A stretch of DNA of 11,415 nt from Actinomycetota bacterium (GCA_019348335.1 JAHWJR010000043.1:1-11415), one strand, 5' to 3'. Counted from the first letter of the stretch, positions 1 to 6,671 are shown. The notes: a model not told the origin generated them from the letters alone. Made by a program: numbers and translations.

Positions 1-2
1 TC

Positions 3-743
3 CTGTCCACCCCGGGCATCCGCCTCCTCGGGGTACCGCCGCTGGTCGCCGTCGGCACCACCCTGCCGGCCGTGCTGCCCAGCGCCATCAGCGGAGGCCT
101 GCGCTACCAGCGGGAGGGGTTGATCGACTGGCGGGCGGTGGCCCTCACCGTGCCGGTCGGCGTGCTGGCCTCGCTGGGCGGCGCCGTGGCCGCCCCCGCG
201 GTGCCCGGCCAGGGCCACGTGCTGCAGATCATGACCGCCGCCCTGCTGGCGCTGAGCGCCTGGCGCATCGGTCGCCGGTCCGCAAGCGCCGGCGGCGAAG
301 AGCAGGCCGCCCTCGGCCGGGACGGTGACGACGACCACGACGGGGATGCGCCGCCGCCACCGGGGCCGGGGCACTTCGCCGGCGTGGGGGTCGTCGCCGG
401 CGGCCTGTCCGGCCTGCTCGGCATCGGTGGGGGCCTGGTCCTGGTCCCGGGGCTCAACCAGGTCGGGAGGCTGCCGCTGCGGACCTCGGTCGCCACCTCA
501 CTGATCTGCGTCGGGGCCTTCGCCGTGCCCGGCACCCTCGCCCACGGGCTGCTGGGCAACATCGACTGGCGCGTCGCCCTGCTGCTGGCGGTGACGGTGA
601 TCCCCGGCGCCCGGGTCGGCGCCAGCGTCTCGCTCCGGCTCCGGGACCGGCGGCTGGCCCAGCTGGTGGCCGCCTTCCTCGGCGTGATCGCCCTGGGCTA
701 CGCCGGCGGCGAGCTGCTGGCGCTGCTGGGGGCGTCTGGCTGA
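3..743 (+). CDS. TauE/SafE-family sulfite/sulfonate-type membrane permease, 5' end outside the window
   Basis: This is the C-terminal part of an integral membrane transporter of the TauE/SafE (DUF81) family, whose members move sulfite, sulfoacetate or related anions across the cytoplasmic membrane. The frame is open from base 3 with no start, and the first visible residues (LLGVPPLVAVGTTLPAVLPS) already belong to the conserved first half, so the true start lies upstream. Two hydrophobic halves are visible. The second carries the family's glycine-rich repeat, GLSGLLGIGGGLVLVP, at about bases 400-452. Between them, at about bases 270-374, is a hydrophilic linker rich in Asp, His and Pro (for example GDDDHDGDAPPPP), probably a cytoplasmic loop. 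The substrate cannot be told from the sequence. The last 46 bases overlap the end of the convergent glycosylase gene. The family call is firm; the specific role is open. Confidence 0.85.
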   Translation: MSTPGIRLLGVPPLVAVGTTLPAVLPSAISGGLRYQREGLIDWRAVALTVPVGVLASLGGAVAAPAVPGQGHVLQIMTAALLALSAWRIGRRSASAGGEEQAALGRDGDDDHDGDAPPPPGPGHFAGVGVVAGGLSGLLGIGGGLVLVPGLNQVGRLPLRTSVATSLICVGAFAVPGTLAHGLLGNIDWRVALLLAVTVIPGARVGASVSLRLRDRRLAQLVAAFLGVIALGYAGGELLALLGASG

Positions 744-1432
744 CCCGCACCGGGCGGCGGCGCCAGCTCCCGTGCCCGGGAGAACACGGCGTCGAACATC
801 TCCTCGGTGAGCTTTCCGGTGAAGGTGTTCTGCTGGCTCGGGTGGTACGAGCACACCACGGTGCGGCCGTCGTCCAACGTCGCCTCCACGCCGTGCCCGA
901 ACCGGGGACGGGGCCGCAGACCGGCCAACCCGGCCACCACCTGGTAGGCGAAGGCGCCCAGCGCCACCACCACCCGAACGTCGGTGAGCAGCGACCACTC
1001 GCGCGCCAGCCACGGCAGGCAGGCGTCGCGCTCGGCGGGCGTGGGCCGGTTGGCCGGAGGGGCACACCGCACGGCGGCGGCGACGTAGGCGCCCGAGAGG
1101 GTGAGGCCGTCGTCGCGGTGCTCGCTGGTGGGCTGGTTGGCGTACCCGGCCCGGTGCAGGGCGCGAAACACCCAGTCGCCCGAGCGGTCGCCGGTGAAGA
1201 CCCGCCCGGTGCGGTTCCCGCCGTGGGCGGCCGGGGCCAGGCCCACCACGAGCAGCCCGGCGGCGGGGTCACCCAAGCCCGGCACCGGCCGGCCCCAGTA
1301 CTCCTGGTCGGCGAAGGCGGCTCGCTTCTCCACCGCCACCTGCTCCCTCCACTCCACGAGGCGGGGACAGGCCCGGCACTCGACCACCTCGGCGGTGACC
1401 ACCTCGAGCGCCTCTGCTGTGCCGACAGCCAC
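698..1432 (-). CDS. udgB: Family 5 uracil-DNA glycosylase (UdgB type, 4Fe-4S)
   Basis: This is a 244-residue base-excision repair enzyme that should remove uracil and other deaminated bases from DNA. Four cysteines, Cys19, Cys22 (C-x2-C), Cys123 and Cys138, are placed as in the 4Fe-4S family 4/5 enzymes. Motif A spans residues 64-85 and begins GLAPAAHGGNRTGR, followed by FTGD and SG; the Ala and absence of an acidic residue in this motif are typical of family 5 rather than family 4. The second motif, HPSQQNTFTG, is at residues 197-206. The frame stays open far upstream into the neighbouring phosphatase gene, so the start is a choice. I place it at the GTG at 1432 because the conserved N-terminus begins just after it and a TAnnnT box lies 8 bases upstream, which suggests a leaderless mRNA. 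The last 46 bases overlap the permease gene tail-to-tail. Confidence 0.9.
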   Translation of the reverse strand: MAVGTAEALEVVTAEVVECRACPRLVEWREQVAVEKRAAFADQEYWGRPVPGLGDPAAGLLVVGLAPAAHGGNRTGRVFTGDRSGDWVFRALHRAGYANQPTSEHRDDGLTLSGAYVAAAVRCAPPANRPTPAERDACLPWLAREWSLLTDVRVVVALGAFAYQVVAGLAGLRPRPRFGHGVEATLDDGRTVVCSYHPSQQNTFTGKLTEEMFDAVFSRARELAPPPGAGQPDAPSSASSSPPA

Positions 1433-1450
1433 AGGGCGCCACGGTAGGTT
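1422..1450 (+). promoter_or_regulatory. Putative sigma-70-type promoter of the phosphatase/DUF3090/SCO1664 operon
   Basis: The -35 hexamer CCGACA (1422-1427; 4 of 6 to TTGACA) and the -10 hexamer TAGGTT (1445-1450) are separated by 17 bases. Transcription would start around 1457. The -35 lies inside the start region of the divergent glycosylase gene, and the -10 overlaps the glycosylase -10 by the shared TA at 1445-1446. The two promoters could therefore not be occupied by polymerase together. Confidence 0.5.
1441..1446 (-). promoter_or_regulatory. Putative -10 box of the glycosylase gene
   Basis: Read on the minus strand the hexamer is TACCGT, a match to the TAnnnT -10 form. Eight bases separate it from the GTG at 1432, so the transcript would begin at or very near the start codon. 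No convincing -35 hexamer is seen 16-18 bases upstream. It shares two bases with the -10 box of the opposite-strand operon. Confidence 0.4.
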
Positions 1451-1501
1451 GGCCCCATCGCTGCCCGCACCCGGAGACCGAAGCCGCCCCCGGCCACCGT
1501 C

Positions 1502-2113
1502 GTGATCCTCGTCCGCCACGGACAGACCCCGACCACCGGTTCGGTCCTGCCCGGAAGAGCCGCCGGCCTCCACCTGGCCGAGGCCGGCACCGCCCAGGCC
1601 GAGGCCGTGGCCGAGCGCCTGGGCCAGCTCGACCGGGTCGACGCCGTCTACACCTCGCCCTTGGAGCGCACCCGGGAGACCGCCAAGCCCATCGCCCGGG
1701 CGCGGGGCCTGCGGGCCCGGGTCGAGCGGGGTCTGCTGGAGTGCGACTTCGGGGAGTGGACGGGACGGCCGCTCAAGGACCTGGGCAAGCTGGCCGAGTG
1801 GACGACCGTCCAGCGCTACCCCAGTGGCTTTCGCTTCCCCGGCGGCGAGTCGTTCACCGAGATGCAGGGTCGCATCACCGGCGCCCTGGCCCGCCTGGTC
1901 GAGCGTCACCGGGGCGGTGTGGTGGTGGCCGTGTCGCACGCCGATCCCATCAAGGCGGCGGTGGCCTCCGCCCTCGGTACCCACCTCGACCTGTTCCAGC
2001 GCATCGCCGTGTCCCCGTGCTCCATCAGCGCCGTGAGCTACGGCACCACCGGCCCCATGGTGCTGACCGTGAACTCCGTCGCCGGCCCGCTGTCCGGGCT
2101 GAAGCCGTCGTGA
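1502..2113 (+). CDS. Histidine phosphatase (phosphoglycerate mutase-like, MSMEG_4193 family)
   Basis: This is a member of the histidine phosphatase superfamily, annotated in actinobacteria as a putative phosphomutase of the MSMEG_4193 family; its substrate is unknown. From the GTG at 1502 the protein is 203 residues. The catalytic RHG is at residues 5-7 with phospho-acceptor His6. Arg56 lies in TSPLERTRET, Glu80 in LLECDFGEW, and the second catalytic His146 in VAVSHADP, so all key residues are present. The start is uncertain. GTG 1502 has no Shine-Dalgarno sequence. The frame is open back to a stop at 1445, and the only start-like triplet in between is ATC at 1457, exactly where the predicted promoter would begin the transcript; starting there adds 15 residues. 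It is the first gene of a four-gene operon, followed after 10 bases by the DUF3090 gene. Confidence 0.88.
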   Translation: MILVRHGQTPTTGSVLPGRAAGLHLAEAGTAQAEAVAERLGQLDRVDAVYTSPLERTRETAKPIARARGLRARVERGLLECDFGEWTGRPLKDLGKLAEWTTVQRYPSGFRFPGGESFTEMQGRITGALARLVERHRGGVVVAVSHADPIKAAVASALGTHLDLFQRIAVSPCSISAVSYGTTGPMVLTVNSVAGPLSGLKPS

Positions 2114-2123
2114 GGCCGCGCCC

Positions 2124-2636
2124 ATGAGCAGGTCCTTCGACCTGCCCGACGTCGACCGCTTCGTGGCCGGTGCCCTCGGACCTCCGGGCGCCCGCGTGTT
2201 CTACCTCCAGGTGGTCGCCGGCGCCGAGGTCATCACCCTCAAGCTCGAGAAGGCCCAGGTGGCGGCGCTCGCCGGCTACCTGGCCGAGCTCATGTCCGAC
2301 CTGCCCACCCCCTCGCCGGACGAGCTGCCCGAGCAGCCGGAGCTGATCGAGCCGGTGGTGCCGGAGTGGGTCGTGGGCCAGCTCGGGGTGGCCTTCGACG
2401 AGTCCCGTGACCGGATGGTCATCCGAGCCGACGAGGTGTCCGCCGAGGACGAGGAGCCTGACAGGCCCGACGCCGGGGTGGCCCGTTTCGCCCTCAGCCG
2501 CTCGCAGGTCGCCACCTTCGTCGTGCAGTCCGCCGGCCTGGTGGCCGCCGGCCGCCCCCCGTGCCCGCTCTGCCGGCGCCCCCTCGACCCCTCGGGTCAC
2601 GTGTGCATCAAGACGAACGGGCACCGTCCCCACTGA
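2124..2636 (+). CDS. DUF3090 family protein with C-terminal zinc knuckle
   Basis: This 170-residue cytosolic protein belongs to DUF3090, a conserved actinobacterial family of unknown function that occurs with the phosphomutase-like gene upstream and the SCO1664-family gene downstream. The body (about residues 1-140) is a mixed alpha/beta region with an acidic stretch near residues 100-116. The C-terminus carries a probable metal site: Cys147, Cys150, His159 and Cys161 in CPLCRRPLDPSGHVC, then an NGHR segment (His167). Cys147-x2-Cys150 with His159/Cys161 looks like a short zinc knuckle; zinc is inferred. The ATG at 2124 lies 10 bases after the phosphatase stop. The 3' end overlaps the next gene on the most likely start choices, which suggests translational coupling. 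The family assignment is confident; the biochemical role is not known. Confidence 0.88.
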   Translation: MSRSFDLPDVDRFVAGALGPPGARVFYLQVVAGAEVITLKLEKAQVAALAGYLAELMSDLPTPSPDELPEQPELIEPVVPEWVVGQLGVAFDESRDRMVIRADEVSAEDEEPDRPDAGVARFALSRSQVATFVVQSAGLVAAGRPPCPLCRRPLDPSGHVCIKTNGHRPH

Positions 2637-3316
2637 ACCTGCTCGCCGAGGGGGAGATCGAGCTCAAGGGGCGCATGCCCTGGAGCTCGAACCGGACCTT
2701 CCTCGTCGAGATCAGCGGCGCCGACGAGCGCGTGCTGGCCGTCTACAAGCCCGGACGAGGAGAGCGCCCCCTGTGGGACTTCCCCGGGGGCCTGTACCGC
2801 CGGGAGGCCGCCGCCTGGGTGCTCTCCGAGCTGTTGGGATGGGGCATCGTCCCCGAGACCATCGTGCGTGACGGCCCCCTGGGCGAAGGCTCGGTGCAGC
2901 GGTTCGTGCCCGCCGACTTCCGCCAGCACTACTTCACCCTCCTGGAGGACGCCACCCACCACGACGCCCTGCGCGTCATCTGTGCCTTCGACCTGGTGGC
3001 CAACAACACCGACCGCAAGAGCGGCCACTGCCTGCTGGGCGAGGACGGGCGGGTGTGGGCCATCGACAACGGCCTGTGCTTCCATCCCTCGCCCAAGATC
3101 CGCACCGTCATCTGGGACTTCGCCGACGAGCCGGTGCCGCCGGCGTTGTTGCCCGACGTCGAGCGGATGCTCGACGGGCTCCCGGGCGGGCTGGGCCGGT
3201 TGCTGGCCGACGACGAGGTGGCCGGCGTGCGCCGGCGGGCAGAGGCACTGCTGCGCCGTCCGGTCTTCCCCGCCCCTGATCCCCTCGCCCACTGCTACCC
3301 CTGGCCACTGGTGTGA
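2603..3316 (+). CDS. SCO1664 family protein (PI3/4-kinase- or HipA-like fold)
   Basis: This protein is conserved in actinobacteria beside DUF3090 genes. From GTG 2603 it has 237 residues. Kinase-like signatures are present: Lys49 in VYKPGRGERPLWDFP as a likely ATP-binding lysine, Glu68 in YRREAAAW, a catalytic-loop-like FDLVANNTDRKSGH (Asp130, Asn134, Asn135, Asp137), and AIDNGLCF with Asp155 as the metal-binding DxG-type residue. This suggests phosphotransfer or nucleotidyl transfer, but no substrate is known. The start is unclear. GTG 2603 overlaps the DUF3090 gene by 34 bases without a Shine-Dalgarno sequence, and a CTG at 2633 overlaps the DUF3090 stop in a CTGA arrangement and would start at LNLLAEGE, where conservation appears to begin. 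The stop overlaps the next start in GTGA (3313-3316). Confidence 0.85.
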   Translation: MHQDERAPSPLNLLAEGEIELKGRMPWSSNRTFLVEISGADERVLAVYKPGRGERPLWDFPGGLYRREAAAWVLSELLGWGIVPETIVRDGPLGEGSVQRFVPADFRQHYFTLLEDATHHDALRVICAFDLVANNTDRKSGHCLLGEDGRVWAIDNGLCFHPSPKIRTVIWDFADEPVPPALLPDVERMLDGLPGGLGRLLADDEVAGVRRRAEALLRRPVFPAPDPLAHCYPWPLV

Positions 3317-4293
3317 GCGCCCGCCTCGACGCCGCCCTGGCTGCCGGCGACCTCGACGAGCTGTTGCGGGAGGTGGACCGGTTGTGCGAAGCGCGGGACT
3401 GGGACGGGCTGGTCCGCTTGCGCGAGGCCAGCCGTACGGCCTTCCTCGCACGGGGCCACCAGCTGTGGCCGGTGGCCAGCCAGGTGGAGTACCGCCTCGC
3501 CCTGGAGGCGCCGGGGCCGTGGGCCGCCTCGGTGCTGGTCGAGGGCAGCGGTCGCTTCTCCCGAGGGCCGTTGCCGGAGGTGGCGGCGTCGACCCACACG
3601 TGGGCCGAGCTGGCACCGCACCTGCCGGCCGGCCCCGCCGCCGGCCTGGTGGCCCACGAGCGTGCCGTGCACGGCGAGGACCTCCGCGGTGACCAGCGCG
3701 CCGACGCCGGCGTGCTGGAGGTACCGCTCGCGCTCCTGCCGTGGGAGCCGGCCTACTGCCTGGCCACCTACCGGGCCCACGGCGCCGACTTCCCGGCGCC
3801 ACCGGCTGCCGCCACCGTGCCGGTCACGCTGCCGGCGCAGGGAACGCCCTTCGACGACGACCAGGCCTGCCGGGCCCTGCTGGCCCTGGTCGAGCCGTGG
3901 GTGGTGGAGTCCAACGGAACGGCGACGGCGGTGGCGGTCCGGGGCAGTGCCGAGGCGGCCGTGGCCGCACTGGGCCTCCAGCAGGTGGGCTGGGCGGAGG
4001 TGACCCCCGGCGAGGCGCTGTCCGCCATGGCCTGGGCCGGCGCCAGCGGTGGGGCCCATGGCCGGCGTCGGGGCGCGGCGGTGGGCCGGTTCGGTGCCTG
4101 GTGGGCGCTGGCCGGGCTCCTCGGCCTGGTGGAGGAGTGGCCGGTCCCGCCCGCCGATCTGGGCGAGGCCGTCGACGAGCTGCGCTGGGCCCGCTGGGAA
4201 CCCGAGCATCCGAGCGGGTGGTCGCTGCACCTGGCCGTGGAGGACCGCGACGAGGGTCTGGCGTGGGCGGTGGCCGCCACCGACCGGGCCTGA
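3313..4293 (+). CDS. Conserved-looking hypothetical protein, 326 residues, last gene of the operon
   Basis: I do not recognise a named family. The protein has no signal peptide and no clear transmembrane segment. The first ~110 residues look helical and alternate Leu/Ala with charged residues, in a style that recalls helical-repeat proteins (LDELLREVDRLCEARDWDG, then a WPVASQVEYRLAL segment). The middle is rich in Ala and Pro (around residues 155-180). The C-terminal third is rich in Trp and includes HGRRRGAAVGRFGAWWALAG at about residues 250-269, a segment with closely spaced Arg and Gly that might bind a phosphate or ligand. The GTG start overlaps the stop of the SCO1664-family gene by four bases, so co-translation is likely and a functional link to that protein is inferred. 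In mycobacteria mshC follows the equivalent genes; nothing in this protein resembles MshC. Confidence 0.75.
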   Translation: MSARLDAALAAGDLDELLREVDRLCEARDWDGLVRLREASRTAFLARGHQLWPVASQVEYRLALEAPGPWAASVLVEGSGRFSRGPLPEVAASTHTWAELAPHLPAGPAAGLVAHERAVHGEDLRGDQRADAGVLEVPLALLPWEPAYCLATYRAHGADFPAPPAAATVPVTLPAQGTPFDDDQACRALLALVEPWVVESNGTATAVAVRGSAEAAVAALGLQQVGWAEVTPGEALSAMAWAGASGGAHGRRRGAAVGRFGAWWALAGLLGLVEEWPVPPADLGEAVDELRWARWEPEHPSGWSLHLAVEDRDEGLAWAVAATDRA

Positions 4294-4326
4294 ACGCCCG
4301 GCCGTCGCCGCCGCTGCACCGCTGGG

Positions 4327-5043
4327 TCAGCCCGATGCCGGCGGCGCCACCGCCGCCGACCGCTCCCGGTAGGCCTGGTTCATGATCTGGTTGGCGTCCA
4401 GGACCGCATCCAGCGCCTCGACCACCGCCGGCCACGCCGGCCCGGGGACGGCCATGTAGAGCTCGTGGTCGGCCAGCTCCGTGACCATGCGGTTGCCGGC
4501 GCACCCCAGGCTCAGCGCGGCCTGGCCCTCGTGCATGGCCAGAGGCAGCACGGCGCAGCCCGGTCGCCCGGACACGGGTGCGGTCATGGGCGTGACCCCC
4601 GCCCGCAGGGCGGCCTCGTGCAGGAGCATGGCCTGGGCGGGGGTGGCGGCCACCACCACGACGCTCGGCGCGAACGGGGCGGTGGCGGCGGGCGCGTAGG
4701 CCACCACGCCAGGAGGCTCGCTCACCGTCGGGATGCCCGGCACCTCGGCGGGGTCGACGTAGCCGGCCGAGGCCATGAGCCCGAGGGTCTCCGCGAGCTC
4801 CGCGGCCCGGTCGTCGGGGAGGGTGATGCCGTGCACGTGGCTGCCCACCGCGCAGTTGTGGTGGTCGGCGGGGACCGTGTAGAAGGCGCGGCCGTTGCGG
4901 GCATGGCGCCAGAAGGCGCAGCCGGCAGCGACGGGGCCGTCTTCCCAGCGGGCCACGCCGGGCGGCGGCTCCGCCAGGAAGGCGATGGCGACGGGAGCCC
5001 CATCGAGCCCCAGTGCCTCCTGGACGTCGAGCGGTGCGGGCAT
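4327..5043 (-). CDS. DUF169 family protein (COG2043-like) with four conserved-type cysteines
   Basis: This 238-residue soluble protein matches the DUF169 pattern, a family found in archaea and bacteria without an established function. Visible hallmarks are Cys42 (AGCAFWRHA), the HHNCAVGSHVHG segment with His61, His62, Cys64, His69 and His71, Cys163 in GRPGCAVLP, and Cys181 in LSLGCAGNR. The spread of Cys and His suggests a metal or iron-sulfur centre, which is inference. The ATG at 5043 is supported by a strong Shine-Dalgarno sequence (GGGGAGGAG on the minus strand, bases 5051-5059) seven bases upstream. It follows the amidohydrolase gene on the same strand with a 65-base gap that holds its own possible promoter and an inverted repeat, so it may be transcribed both alone and by read-through. 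It ends 33 bases from the convergent hypothetical gene. Confidence 0.8.
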   Translation of the reverse strand: MPAPLDVQEALGLDGAPVAIAFLAEPPPGVARWEDGPVAAGCAFWRHARNGRAFYTVPADHHNCAVGSHVHGITLPDDRAAELAETLGLMASAGYVDPAEVPGIPTVSEPPGVVAYAPAATAPFAPSVVVVAATPAQAMLLHEAALRAGVTPMTAPVSGRPGCAVLPLAMHEGQAALSLGCAGNRMVTELADHELYMAVPGPAWPAVVEALDAVLDANQIMNQAYRERSAAVAPPASG

Positions 5044-5061
5044 GCCGAGTCTCCTCCCCGT

Positions 5062-5090
5062 GCGTCACCGCAGAGCGTAAACGGTGAGGC
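5062..5090. repeat. Imperfect inverted repeat in the DUF169 leader, overlapping a possible -10 box
   Basis: The arms TCACCG (5065-5070) and CGGTGA (5082-5087) are perfectly complementary around an 11-base centre. Extending three more bases each side gives two further pairs and one mismatch. On the minus strand the centre contains TACGCT (5079-5074), a TAnnnT -10 candidate that would give a leader of about 25 bases with the observed Shine-Dalgarno sequence. It could be a repressor operator covering the promoter, or a hairpin at the end of the amidohydrolase transcript. There is no T-tract, so a classical terminator is unlikely. Confidence 0.45.
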
Positions 5091-5108
5091 CGTGCCCCGA
5101 CCCAGCGG

Positions 5109-6671
5109 TCACCCCTCCCGGCGCACGGCCTGCCCGGGCAGCTCGTCTCGGTGCACGCCGGCGGGGCTCTTGACCACCCGCCCGGCGACCAGCACCCACT
5201 CCACGCCGGTCGAGGGCCGTGCCGGGTCCTCCACCGTGGCCCGGTCGGTGACCGTCGACGGGTCGAACACGGTGACGTCGGCGTCGGCGCCGATCTGGAG
5301 CCGGCCCTTGCGCCGGAGCGCGGGAGCGCCACGCTCGAGGCGGGCGACAGGGTCGGCGGTCATCTTGGCCAGCGCCTCCATGAGCGACAGCAGGCCCTCC
5401 TCGCGCACGTAGCGGCCCAGGACCCGGGCGAAGGTCCCCGCGCCTCTCGGGTGGTTCTCGGCATCAGGCTCGATGATGGAGTCGCTGCCGATCATCACCA
5501 GCGGGTGGGCCAGCGCCCGCCGGACGTCGTCCTCGGGGATGGCGTCGGCCACGGCGAGGCGGTTCTCGGCCCGGTAGCGCTCGAAGGTCCGGGCGGTCAG
5601 CTGCTCGCCCCCGGGGAGGCGGAGGTCACCGAAGTCGATGCGGAAGCGCTCCTGCCACCCGGCGGCGAAGCGGGGCGAGCCCAGGTACGTCGCCCAGGAG
5701 TCGTAGGGGTAGGTGCAGGCGGTCACGTCGACACCCTCGTCGCTCGCCGCCTCGAGGGTGGCCAACGACTGCTCCATGGAGAAGGTGCCGCCGGTGCTGA
5801 CGATGTGCTGCACGTGCACCGCCGCCCCGGTGCGCCGGGCGGTGCCGAGGATCTCGTCCAGGGTCTCGGCGTTGGTGCCCGGCGGCTCGACGTCGGAGTA
5901 GCGACCGTGGAAGAACAGGGGGACACCCGCCGCCGCCGCCACCCGGCCGAGGGCGTCGATCTCGGCGGCGTCGATACCGGGGGTGTACTCGGGCTCCACG
6001 TCGATGCCCATCCAACCGGCCGCCAGCGCCGCCTCGGCCTCGTCCGCCAGTTGCCGCACCTGGTCAGCGGTGGCGGCCTGGTCGGGGGCGATGCCCATCC
6101 GGGCCCGGGCCCAGGGGTCGTCGAAGGCGCCGCCGAAGTGGGTGGGGCAGCCCTCGTTCGACCACCGGGCGAACCACGGCTCGGGGTCGGAGTTGATGCC
6201 GTGCATCCCCAGGTTGGTGGTGACGCCGTCGGCGATCTTGAGCCAGCTGCCCACGGGGTTGGGGTCGTAGGAGAGGACGTCGACGAAGCCGGGCGCCACG
6301 ACCAGACCAGTGGCGTCGAGCGTGATCCGGCCGGCCAACGGCTCGCCGGACCGCGGGCGGATGGCGGTGACGGTGTGGCCGTCGATGCCCACGTCGGCCG
6401 TGGCGTCGAAGCCCGACGCCGGGTCCATCACCCGTCCTCCGGCCACCACCACGTCGTGGACGTGCCCGGGGGCGGGAGGGCCCAAGGCCCCTTCGACGGT
6501 GACCGGTTCGGTCGCCACCGGGGTGGGCCGGCGCCGGCGAGCCCCCGCGGAGGGAAGCGGCGGGAGGGCCCGGACCAGGGCCACGTTGGCGGCGGTGAAC
6601 CCCATCCCCACCAGCAGCCGGCGGCGGTCGACAGAACCGGTTCGGCGCGGTGCGGGCCGCTCGCTGCCCAC
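5109..6671 (-). CDS. Tat-exported D-aminoacylase-family amidohydrolase with altered metal site
   Basis: This 520-residue protein of the amidohydrolase superfamily is closest in layout to D-aminoacylase / N-acyl-D-amino-acid deacylase. The N-terminus has a twin-arginine signal (DRRRLLVG, Arg16-Arg18, then a hydrophobic run to about residue 33), so export across the membrane is likely. A beta-sandwich start (VHDVVVAGGRVMDP) and a closing GADADVTVFDP segment flank the barrel. The usual HxH after strand 1 is replaced by DVLSYDPN (Leu133, Tyr135). The family's bridging Cys appears replaced by His157 in LGMHGIN. His255, His289 and Asp397 (MIGSDS) are kept, as is the HPRGAGTFARVLGRYVREEG segment. 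GTG 6671 lies 7 bases from a TAnnnT box, which fits a leaderless start. The substrate is not determined; a metal-dependent hydrolase with a different ligand set, or loss of activity, are both possible. Confidence 0.85.
   Translation of the reverse strand: MGSERPAPRRTGSVDRRRLLVGMGFTAANVALVRALPPLPSAGARRRRPTPVATEPVTVEGALGPPAPGHVHDVVVAGGRVMDPASGFDATADVGIDGHTVTAIRPRSGEPLAGRITLDATGLVVAPGFVDVLSYDPNPVGSWLKIADGVTTNLGMHGINSDPEPWFARWSNEGCPTHFGGAFDDPWARARMGIAPDQAATADQVRQLADEAEAALAAGWMGIDVEPEYTPGIDAAEIDALGRVAAAAGVPLFFHGRYSDVEPPGTNAETLDEILGTARRTGAAVHVQHIVSTGGTFSMEQSLATLEAASDEGVDVTACTYPYDSWATYLGSPRFAAGWQERFRIDFGDLRLPGGEQLTARTFERYRAENRLAVADAIPEDDVRRALAHPLVMIGSDSIIEPDAENHPRGAGTFARVLGRYVREEGLLSLMEALAKMTADPVARLERGAPALRRKGRLQIGADADVTVFDPSTVTDRATVEDPARPSTGVEWVLVAGRVVKSPAGVHRDELPGQAVRREG

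Noticed and set aside
1433..2125. Upstream extension of the glycosylase frame to 2125
   Set aside because: The extension is antisense to the phosphatase catalytic core and has no homology to glycosylases; the conserved protein starts near 1432.
2597..3802. Minus-strand open frame (401 codons) under the SCO1664-family gene
   Set aside because: The composition is typical of a shadow frame and the plus strand carries conserved motifs in overlapping operon genes.
4294..4326. Possible bidirectional terminator between the hypothetical gene and the DUF169 gene
   Set aside because: The 33 bases show no convincing stem and no T-tract in either direction.
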